Positions 1 to 5,759 of a DNA stretch of 22,173 nucleotides are shown piece after piece. The notes under the pieces were generated by a model. It was given only the letters and a program-made list of their open reading frames with translations. It did not search any database and was not told the DNA's origin. Origin of the DNA: Spirochaetaceae bacterium. GTDB lineage: Bacteria > Spirochaetota > Spirochaetia > Treponematales > Breznakiellaceae. Both the position numbers and the translations under genes were made by a program. Each line of letters begins with the position of its first letter. Position 1 is the stretch's first letter. The DNA is taken from positions 1 to 22,173 of the forward strand of contig JAISCK010000201.1 of assembly GCA_031265635.1 (NCBI GenBank). Direction: 5' to 3'.

Positions 1-1446
1 GCCAGGGAACAGGAGAGGGCTTACCGGAAACTGGTAAGCGTCCTGCGCCAAAAACACGGAAGGGCCACTGTCGCCGATCTTACGGCGGAAACCGCCCTTC
101 CCCTGGAAACAGTCCGGGAACTTGCCAGCGCGGCCGCCGACGAATTCTCTGGCAGGCTTGAAGTTACCGGATCAGGCGAAATTCTCTATTCTTTTCCGAG
201 GGGATTTACCAGTAGATACCGGGGCTTCGGAGTCAGCCTGCGCCGGGCAGGGAGAAAATGCGCAAAGGCCCTCAGAACAGCGGGGACCTGGCTTTTCAAG
301 GTATGGATCATGGTCATGCTGATAGGTTATTTTACCCTCTTCGCGGCCCTTGCCCTGCTTACGCTCTTTGTTTCCGTAAGCGGCTCCCGAAAACGTTCAT
401 CGGACCGGGACAGGGGCGGCGTTCATGTTGATTTTTCGATAATCACCCTTCTCATGCGTATGTGGTTTTATTCGGAACTTGCCGGAGGCCCCTACCGCTC
501 CGGCTACCGGGGCCGCGCGTATCAGCGGGGAAGCCGCGTTTCCGGGGGGAAAAAGCCGGTGTACCAGGCGGTTTTTTCCTTTGTGTTCGGCGACGGCGAC
601 CCCAACGCGGACTGGGCGGAGCGGGAAAAAAAGGCGGTCATAGCCTATATACAGGCCCACAGGGGCGTCATTACCCTGGGCGAATTCATGACCCTTACCG
701 GAAAAAACCCTCTCGATGCCCAGAGGGACATAAGCGCCTACTGCGTCGAGTTTTCCGGCAGTCCCGAAGTGAGCGCCGAAGGAACCCTGGTATTCCGCTT
801 TGACAGGCTCCTCCTGCGGAACGCTCCGTCTTCCGGGTTTTCACCGCCCCGCAGGGCGCTAAGGACCTTCTCGTCAAACCCGAAAAAAATAAACGCCCTG
901 TTCGCCCTGGTAAACGGAATTAACCTTGCCGCCGGGAGCTATTTTCTTTTTAAGGCCCTTACGGTGGGGATGCTGTACAGCGAGACCCAGGCCGTGGCCC
1001 AGGGACTCTACGGCATGACCTTTGCGCTCTTTGGACATATAGCGGCCAATCCCCTTCCCCTTATCGGCGCGGGTCTCGGCCTGACGCCCATCGCCTTTTC
1101 GCTGTTTTTCTGGCTCATTCCCTGCCTGAGATCCCTGTACAACAGAAAAGAAAACAAAAAAATTCATATTGAAAATTTCAGGAAAGAAGGCTACCGCCTG
1201 ATCTGGGAAAACCCCCTCATGGTGATGGAGCGGGACATAGGTTCCGGCAAGGACGAAAAAAGCCGCGACCGTATCATCAAGGAACTGGGAAGCTATTCGG
1301 GCGTTGACGTAAGCGTCGACGAGCGCGGGGAAACCTGTTATACCTTTACCGAACTTAAACGGGAAAAGGACGCCGCCGAAGAATACCGCGCCTCCATAGA
1401 CCCGCGAAACGCCGAACTGGGCAACACGGTTTTCGACAGCGGATGA
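1..1446 (+). CDS. Multi-pass membrane protein with repeated winged-helix-like modules (5' partial)
   Basis: Frame 1 is open from the first base of the window to a TGA at 1444-1446, so the gene starts upstream; 481 residues are visible. An internal ATG at 310 lies inside the first membrane segment and is not the start. The order is a small helical module ending in a beta-hairpin (residues about 8-68, ending LEVTGSGEILYSFPRGF), a hydrophobic segment (about 97-127), a second module (about 190-272, containing FSFVFGDGDPN and PEVSAEGTLVFRFDRL), two further hydrophobic segments (about 298-325 and 350-376), and a C-terminal copy of the hairpin (VSVDERGETCYTFTEL, about 436-453). The combination FSFVFGDGDPN plus PEVSxEGxxVFRF resembles a family I recall from cyanobacteria and plant chloroplasts (the At5g03900 type), whose function I do not know. 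It converges on the helicase gene 38 bp away. The ORF is certain; the family is recalled from memory and untested. Confidence 0.85.
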   Translation, partial: AREQERAYRKLVSVLRQKHGRATVADLTAETALPLETVRELASAAADEFSGRLEVTGSGEILYSFPRGFTSRYRGFGVSLRRAGRKCAKALRTAGTWLFKVWIMVMLIGYFTLFAALALLTLFVSVSGSRKRSSDRDRGGVHVDFSIITLLMRMWFYSELAGGPYRSGYRGRAYQRGSRVSGGKKPVYQAVFSFVFGDGDPNADWAEREKKAVIAYIQAHRGVITLGEFMTLTGKNPLDAQRDISAYCVEFSGSPEVSAEGTLVFRFDRLLLRNAPSSGFSPPRRALRTFSSNPKKINALFALVNGINLAAGSYFLFKALTVGMLYSETQAVAQGLYGMTFALFGHIAANPLPLIGAGLGLTPIAFSLFFWLIPCLRSLYNRKENKKIHIENFRKEGYRLIWENPLMVMERDIGSGKDEKSRDRIIKELGSYSGVDVSVDERGETCYTFTELKREKDAAEEYRASIDPRNAELGNTVFDSG

Positions 1447-1484
1447 TACGCACTTCCCGGCGCGGAATCTGTCTGCCGCCCGCC

Positions 1485-3944
1485 TCAGTAAAGAAAATTT
1501 TCGCTTTCCCTGAGTATTGCCTCAAAGCCGCCGAAGCAGGTGCGCGTTTCGGGCAGGGAGCCGAGAAAAATCCTGCCATAACGCTTGTGAAGCAGCCTGC
1601 CGTCAAGCACCGCCACAACGCCCCGGTCTGAAGAACGGCGCATGAGCCTTCCGAAACCCTGCTTGAATTTCATCACCGCTTCGGGAAGGGAAAGTTCCAT
1701 AAAAGGATTGGCCCCCTGCTTTTCCAGGGCTTCCGAGCGGGCCTCAAAGACCGGATCACTGGGGCTTCTGAAAGGAAGCCGGCACAGTATCACCAGGCGC
1801 AGGGTATCTCCCGGCGCGTCAACGCCTTCCCAAAAGGAATCGGTGGCGAAAAGAACGCTGGACTCGTCATCAAGAAAGCGGGACAAAAGGCGGCTCCGGT
1901 CGTCATCGCCCTGTTTCAGGCAGTGTATGCCCTGCTTTTCGAGCGCTTCCGACGAGGCCGTATAGGCGCTACGCAGGGCCTCATAGGAGGTAAAAAGCAC
2001 CAGAGCCGAACCGCCTGAAATTTCAATGAGTTTTCCTACGGCCCTGTCCACAAAGTCCCGGTACAGGCTCTGGTCAGGCAGGGGGCTGTCCTGGGGAACC
2101 GCGAGAAGCACCGATTTCCGGTACGGGAACGGAGAGGGGAATTCTCCCTGGAGCATGGTCCTTTCCCCGTCAAGGGAAAAACCGGTGCGGCTCATCCAGT
2201 ACGCGAAGGACGAACCGCCTGATATGGTCAGGGTCGCAGAGACACAGGCCACCGTCTTGTTGGGCCTGAACAGGGCGTCGGAAAGTTCATGGGAAACGTC
2301 AAGGGGAGTAACCGTAAACCGCGCCCAGTCTTCCCGGCCCCTTCCCTTCTGGCATTCCAGCCACATCACCTGATCGGGGTGTTCCTGATATTCAAGAAAA
2401 AGGGAAGCGGTAAGCCCTACGGCCTCAAGGCGGCGGAGTACGCCTTTTAGCTCCCACACGGAACCTTCGTCCCTGTCCGCCTGGGGAACGCCTTCAAGAA
2501 TATCGGCGGCAATCCTGACCAGGGCGCCGGCGGTTTTTTTAAGCTCGTCAATGCGGGGGAGGAGTAATGGAGAAGCAAGCTCCCGGCTCCGCGGCGTAAG
2601 GCGAAAGACGCCTTCCTCCCGGCAAAGTTCCAGGGCGGCTTCGTCAAGGGCGTCGGTATGGGAACGGAGCTGCCGCACCAGATCGGCGGCATCGTCAAGC
2701 CTGTCCCGGTTTTCGCTTAACGCGGCGATACGCACCAGAAGGCCGGAAACCTGGGCGCCCTTTTTCCGGTAGAGCCGCCCGGCCAGGCGGTATATGCCCA
2801 GACGGCTGAATTCCTTTGAGAAGAAAGAAGTAGCCGCGCCTTCGGCTGTATGGGCCTCGTCAATGATGACGCGCCTGTAGGGAGGAAGCACCGCCGTGTT
2901 ATCATAGCCCGCGCCCTCATGCCTGGCCGCCAGGTCCGCGAAAAGGAGATGGTGGTTTACAACAAGGATACGGGCGTCGGCTGTTTCCCGTCTCAGGGCC
3001 ATAAAAAAGCAGCTCTCGCGCCGGGGACAGCGCATGCCCAGGCAGAGGTCCCCTTCGGAACAGACCCTGGACCAGACCGCGTCGCGGGGCAGAAAGGAAA
3101 GATCGGAGCGGCTTCCTGTTCCGGTGGTATCGGCCCAGGCGGCAATCGCCGTAAGTTCCTCAAATTCCTCCCCGTCAAAACCCAATGAAGGAACCGACGC
3201 CTCGGCAAGCGCGTCATGGAGCCGCCTGAGGCATAGATAATTGGCCCTGCCCTTGACAAGGACGGCCTTGACCTTCTCCCCCATAGCCGAGTTGACCAGG
3301 GGAATATCCTTGTTGTAAAGCTGTTCCTGGAGATTTATCGTGGCGGTGGAAATCACGACGCGCTCATTGTTTGCCAGGGCGAAACTCAGCGCGGGAATCA
3401 GATAGGCAAAGGACTTCCCTACCCCGGTCCCCGCTTCGGCGGCGGCAAGAGCGTCCTCGTTAAAGGCCCGGACAATAAGCCGCATAAGGTCAAGCTGGCT
3501 TGGCCTGACTTCGTAGGATTCCAGGCGTCCCGCGACAGAACCGCCGTTTTCAAGGGCCGCCGTCATAGTATCGGCATCAAGAAAAACCCTGGGCTTTTTA
3601 CGCAGGGCTTCGGCAATGACATAGACCTTGCTTACCGCGTTATCCACGATATAAGCGCCCACACCGTCCCCGGCCGCCCCGGACGCGATTACAAGATCAT
3701 TATCGCTTGGAGTAAGAAAACCCGAAGGGTGATTGTGGATAAAAACATCGGGAACATCCTCTCCCTTCCGGCCCAGCAGCGCGGGAACCGAATCCTCGTT
3801 GCCCCGCGCCAGGGTTTCCAGGCGGGCAACCTTTCCCCGCTCATCAAGCCAGCCAAGGACAAAGACCTCGTTCCCGCCGGCATCGTCAATTTCCGCCCTG
3901 AGAATCCGCGCCGCTTCTTCTGAAAAACGCTCCGCCGCCAGCAT
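1485..3944 (-). CDS. JAB/JAMM domain fused to DinG/XPD-type superfamily 2 DNA helicase
   Basis: The protein has 819 residues. Residues about 10-125 form a RadC-like JAB domain with an intact JAMM zinc motif: H70-x-H72, then S80 and D83, with E26 as candidate catalytic glutamate. The rest is a DinG/XPD-type 5'-3' DNA helicase: Walker A AGTGVGKS (171-178), KGRANYLC (231-238), DEAH (362-365), the FWEGVDAPG region and the motif VI segment GFGRLMRR. Cysteines 238, 301, 306 and 312 have the spacing of the XPD/DinG [4Fe-4S] ligands; C295 is extra. DinG-type enzymes unwind forked, D-loop and R-loop structures. Many Firmicutes DinG proteins instead carry an N-terminal DnaQ-like exonuclease domain. The ATG at 3944 is the only usable start because an in-frame TGA lies 9 nt upstream. 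I see no good Shine-Dalgarno sequence; a TAGTAT on the minus strand (3959-3964) could be a -10 with a very short leader. It is transcribed alone. Confidence 0.93.
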   Translation of the reverse strand: MLAAERFSEEAARILRAEIDDAGGNEVFVLGWLDERGKVARLETLARGNEDSVPALLGRKGEDVPDVFIHNHPSGFLTPSDNDLVIASGAAGDGVGAYIVDNAVSKVYVIAEALRKKPRVFLDADTMTAALENGGSVAGRLESYEVRPSQLDLMRLIVRAFNEDALAAAEAGTGVGKSFAYLIPALSFALANNERVVISTATINLQEQLYNKDIPLVNSAMGEKVKAVLVKGRANYLCLRRLHDALAEASVPSLGFDGEEFEELTAIAAWADTTGTGSRSDLSFLPRDAVWSRVCSEGDLCLGMRCPRRESCFFMALRRETADARILVVNHHLLFADLAARHEGAGYDNTAVLPPYRRVIIDEAHTAEGAATSFFSKEFSRLGIYRLAGRLYRKKGAQVSGLLVRIAALSENRDRLDDAADLVRQLRSHTDALDEAALELCREEGVFRLTPRSRELASPLLLPRIDELKKTAGALVRIAADILEGVPQADRDEGSVWELKGVLRRLEAVGLTASLFLEYQEHPDQVMWLECQKGRGREDWARFTVTPLDVSHELSDALFRPNKTVACVSATLTISGGSSFAYWMSRTGFSLDGERTMLQGEFPSPFPYRKSVLLAVPQDSPLPDQSLYRDFVDRAVGKLIEISGGSALVLFTSYEALRSAYTASSEALEKQGIHCLKQGDDDRSRLLSRFLDDESSVLFATDSFWEGVDAPGDTLRLVILCRLPFRSPSDPVFEARSEALEKQGANPFMELSLPEAVMKFKQGFGRLMRRSSDRGVVAVLDGRLLHKRYGRIFLGSLPETRTCFGGFEAILRESENFLY

Positions 3945-4002
3945 ACAGATTCAGAGGATACTACGCTTTCTTTATTTTTCCAAGATAACGACATAACGCG
4001 GT

Positions 4003-4049
4003 GGAGCCAGTTTCAAAACCGCTCGAATTTTGAAACTGGCTCCTTTTTT
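4003..4049 (+). terminator. Strong terminator-like hairpin with no upstream + strand gene
   Basis: There is a perfect 16-bp stem: GGAGCCAGTTTCAAAA (4003-4018) pairs with TTTTGAAACTGGCTCC (4028-4043). It has a 9-nt loop and is followed by six T. It looks like a textbook intrinsic terminator reading rightward, but the only gene on its left flank, the helicase, runs the other way. It may end an antisense or small transcript, or be a member of a TTTCAAA...TTTGAAA hairpin family seen elsewhere in the window. Confidence 0.6.
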
Positions 4050-4180
4050 AAATTTTTTTTACCTACAGGCTCTTTCAGAACCTCTTGACTTATACTGTAA
4101 AGCCGTTCCGCCGCTTGTTCTGGTAGTATTTTTACCTTTTTTGGATTATTTTTGAGTTTTCACCCCCGGAAGGCTGCCGC

Positions 4181-4203
4181 CTGTCCGCTGTTGGCGGATT
4201 AAC
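4181..4203. repeat. TCCGC/GCGGA hairpin related to those after oppA
   Basis: TCCGC (4184-4188) and GCGGA (4194-4198) form a 5-bp stem with loop TGTTG. The left flank, CCTGTCCGC, equals the left arm of the hairpin at 21994-22017. The right part, GGCGGATTA, equals the right arm of the hairpin at 21931-21964. It looks like a hybrid or decayed member of the same family. Confidence 0.4.
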
Positions 4204-4253
4204 GCACGCCTACCCCCTATAAGAGGTAAGAAAGAAGAATTTACCACGAAGTC

Positions 4254-4381
4254 GAAAAAGTATAAGAAGTAAGAAGAGAAAAGAGGGGGGCCTGTTTCCC
4301 TACCGCCTCCGGCAAACAGCCGCCTCAGCGCCCGGCCCCCCTGCACTCCAGCCCCGCTCTGCGGGTCTTCCGCTACCCCCC
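4254..4381 (-). repeat. Structured intergenic repeat, copy A
   Basis: The reverse complement of this stretch aligns with 8464-8593 over nearly its whole length. Shared blocks, in minus-strand order, are GGGGGGTAGCGG, GCAGGGGGGCCGGGCG, GGCGGCTGTTTGCC, GGAAACAGGCCCCCC, CTCTTTTC, TTACTTCTT and CTTTTTC. The core folds on itself: GGGGGGCC (4285-4292) faces GGCCCCCC (4334-4341), and CTGTTT (4292-4297) faces AAACAG (4314-4319), with one C shared between the two stems on one side. No transposase gene or target duplication was found. It could be a MITE- or REP-like element or a structured RNA. Confidence 0.75.
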
Positions 4382-4384
4382 AAT

Positions 4385-4446
4385 CAGGGATGACGTATGC
4401 CGCTGTATCCGCTGCTCTCCGTCTCCGGCGGTTAGGCGCATCCCTG
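4385..4446. repeat. Inverted repeat just upstream of the nuclease promoter
   Basis: CAGGGATG (4385-4392) and CATCCCTG (4439-4446) are perfect complements 46 nt apart, with a further GCCG/CGGC pair inside. It sits between the structured repeat and the promoter at 4459, so it may be the end of the repeat unit or a regulatory structure. Confidence 0.4.
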
Positions 4447-4458
4447 CCGCCGCTCCGG

Positions 4459-4487
4459 TTGAAAAATCCGGTAAACCACCTTATTAT
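4459..4487 (+). promoter_or_regulatory. Sigma-70-type promoter for the Rpn-family nuclease
   Basis: TTGAAA (4459-4464), a 17-nt spacer and TATTAT (4482-4487) each match consensus at five of six positions. Transcription would begin near 4494, leaving a leader of about 10 nt that holds GGAG (4495-4498) before the ATG at 4505. Confidence 0.6.
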
Positions 4488-4504
4488 TATTCCCGGAGAC
4501 TTTT

Positions 4505-5371
4505 ATGGATGTAAACCGGACCTACAAGGACAGCGTGTTTTCCCTCCTTTTCAACGACCCCGAGACCCTGCGGGAACTTTACTGCGCCCTGGAAGGTATT
4601 GCTTTGCCCCCCGATGTGCCGATCACTATCAATACCTTAGAGGGCGTGCTCTTTATGGAACGGGTGAACGACATCTCCTTCGCGGTCGCCAATAAGCTGG
4701 TCCTTATCCTGGAACACCAGTCGACGGTGAACCCCAACATGCCCCTGCGCTGCCTTTTGTACCTGGCCCGGCTCTACGAGAAGATCATCGACAATAAGGA
4801 CGTGTACAAGAGCCGGCTGCTGGCCATACCCCGGCCGGAGTGTTTTGTGCTGTACAACGGGGCGGCGGACTACCCCGACGAGACGCGGCTGCAACTCTCG
4901 GACGCCTTCGCGGACGTGAAGGATCTGGGCTTGGCGGGGACGCCTGATCTGGAACTGGCGGTGCGGGTGATAAACATTAATAAAGGGCATAATGAGGAAC
5001 TGGTGAAGCGGTGTGAAAAGCTGGAGGGGTACAGCGATTTTATAGGGAAGGCGAGGGAGTATGAGAAGGAACTGGGGAGCCGGGAGGAAGGGGTGAAGGC
5101 GGCGGTAAAATACTGCGTCAGCCACGGGATATTACGGGATTTTTTGGAACTGCATAGTTCGGAGGTATTCAATATGTTATTTACGGAATGGAACTGGGAC
5201 GATGCTCTGGCGGTCCGATTTGAGGAGGGCCGTGAAGAAGGCCGTGAAGAAGGCCGTGAGGAGGGCATGGAGGAAATCGCCCGGAATGCTCTGATGGAGG
5301 GGCTTTCCGCGGAAACAATCCAAAAAATTACCGGCCTTGATATTGAGGCCATCAGGCACATTGCCCAATAA
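4505..5371 (+). CDS. Rpn-family recombination-promoting nuclease / PD-(D/E)XK putative transposase
   Basis: The protein has 288 residues, typical of the Rpn (YhgA-like) family. These DNA endonucleases promote RecA-independent recombination and are often duplicated in spirochaete genomes. The N-terminus (YKDSVFSLLFNDPETLREL) is the family signature. NDISF (about 56-60) followed by LVLILEHQST (about 65-74) supplies the acidic residue and the ExQ variant of the PD-(D/E)XK core. The C-terminus has the repeated EEGR block (about 240-255) and then a short helix-turn-helix-like tail (ETIQKITGLDIEAIRHI). The ATG is preceded by GGAG at 6 nt. There are no inverted ends or cargo, so I do not call an insertion sequence. 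It lies beside structured repeat copy A, which may reflect a link between the nuclease and repeat-rich DNA. Confidence 0.88.
   Translation: MDVNRTYKDSVFSLLFNDPETLRELYCALEGIALPPDVPITINTLEGVLFMERVNDISFAVANKLVLILEHQSTVNPNMPLRCLLYLARLYEKIIDNKDVYKSRLLAIPRPECFVLYNGAADYPDETRLQLSDAFADVKDLGLAGTPDLELAVRVININKGHNEELVKRCEKLEGYSDFIGKAREYEKELGSREEGVKAAVKYCVSHGILRDFLELHSSEVFNMLFTEWNWDDALAVRFEEGREEGREEGREEGMEEIARNALMEGLSAETIQKITGLDIEAIRHIAQ
5222..5269 (+). repeat. 12-bp tandem repeat encoding Glu-Glu-Gly-Arg
   Basis: Four head-to-tail 12-bp units (GAAGAAGGCCGT and close variants) encode EEGR three times, then EEGM, in the nuclease C-terminus. The two central units are identical. Because the unit is a multiple of three, slippage would change protein length without breaking the frame. 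Confidence 0.85.
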
Positions 5372-5398
5372 GGCTTCCGGCCTCTCCTTCGTTTTTTT
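5371..5398 (+). terminator. Possible weak terminator after the nuclease gene
   Basis: A short stem (AGGC 5371-5374 with GCCT 5380-5383) lies 8 nt before a run of seven T (5392-5398), directly after the stop codon. The stem is weak, so this is tentative. Confidence 0.35.
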
Positions 5399-5429
5399 AT
5401 CGTTCTTCGCGTGTTTTTGAAACCTCCGC

Positions 5430-5458
5430 TTGACAAAAAGAATTTTTCGAAATAGAAT
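5430..5458 (+). promoter_or_regulatory. Near-consensus sigma-70 promoter for the flavoprotein leader
   Basis: TTGACA (5430-5435), a 17-nt spacer and TAGAAT (5453-5458) form the best promoter match in the window. Transcription from about 5465 would give a leader of nearly 300 nt before the ATG at 5760, containing the C16 tract and two hairpins. A second, weaker candidate (TTGTAA 5512-5517, TATTAT 5534-5539) would start at or next to the C-tract. Confidence 0.7.
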
Positions 5459-5548
5459 ATCTTTGTTCTAGTTCTTCTATCCTTTTGGGTCCAGTGGAGG
5501 AGCGGTTTGTTTTGTAATATAGCTAATTCCTTGTATTATAAAGAATTA

Positions 5549-5564
5549 CCCCCCCCCCCCCCCC
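5549..5564 (+). repeat. Poly-C tract, C16
   Basis: Sixteen consecutive C lie in the AT-rich leader of the flavoprotein gene, about 85 nt after the strong promoter and 9 nt after the TATTAT candidate -10. Tracts of this length are prone to slipped-strand mispairing, so it is a candidate contingency locus acting on transcript initiation or leader folding. Confidence 0.85.
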
Positions 5565-5607
5565 ATTCGCACAACCATATATAAGTAAAACAAAATTTCC
5601 TCCGCGA

Positions 5608-5633
5608 TTCTTTCAAAACTTTAGTTTTAAGAA
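5608..5633 (+). promoter_or_regulatory. Leader hairpin of the TTTCAAA type
   Basis: AAAACT (5615-5620) pairs with AGTTTT (5623-5628) across a 2-nt loop, and TTCTT (5608-5612) pairs with AAGAA (5629-5633) around a 2-nt bulge. The sequence resembles the hairpin just upstream of oppA (20222-20249). Confidence 0.45.
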
Positions 5634-5700
5634 AACAAGCTCTGTTTGTCCAACAGCCTTAGATATAACTCTGACTCCGCATATCCAACACAGGTTTCTC

Positions 5701-5737
5701 CCGGAGATATTTTCATGATTAATGAAAACGTCTCCGG
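5701..5737 (+). promoter_or_regulatory. Long hairpin in flavoprotein leader overlapping an alternative start
   Basis: CCGGAGA (5701-5707) pairs with TCTCCGG (5731-5737), and TTTTCAT (5710-5716) pairs with ATGAAAA (5722-5728). One 2x2 internal mismatch separates the two stems, giving 14 bp around a 5-nt loop. It ends 13 nt before the GGAGGA site of the ATG at 5760. It sequesters an upstream in-frame ATG (5715) and the GGAG preceding it. It could be a translational switch or a protein-binding palindrome. Confidence 0.6.
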
Positions 5738-5759
5738 CAATAAAATATTTGGAGGACTT

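Larger units (their letters stand above)
3945..4504. other. 560-bp gene-free region with hairpins, structured repeat and promoter
   Basis: No ORF here has a ribosome-binding site or recognisable protein. A 66-codon minus-strand frame (4146-4346) lies mostly across repeat sequence. The region contains a terminator-like hairpin (4003-4049), an AT-rich stretch (about 4044-4160), a TCCGC/GCGGA hairpin (4181-4203), a structured repeat (4254-4381), an 8-bp inverted repeat (4385-4446) and the promoter of the nuclease gene (4459-4487). Confidence 0.7.

Noticed and set aside
4146..4346. 66-codon minus-strand frame similar to part of the 8481-9020 plus-strand frame
   Set aside because: The likeness comes from the shared non-coding structured repeat. 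Neither frame has a ribosome-binding site, and the second runs out of frame into the FMN lipoprotein gene.
5646..5759. Longer N-terminus of the flavoprotein from a TTG at 5646
   Set aside because: No ribosome site, it would place about 48 residues before the Tat motif, and it runs through the leader hairpin. The ATG at 5760 has GGAGGA.
5465..5759. FMN riboswitch in the flavoprotein leader
   Set aside because: The leader is AT-rich and lacks the conserved multi-stem RFN core. Only isolated hairpins and the C-tract are seen.
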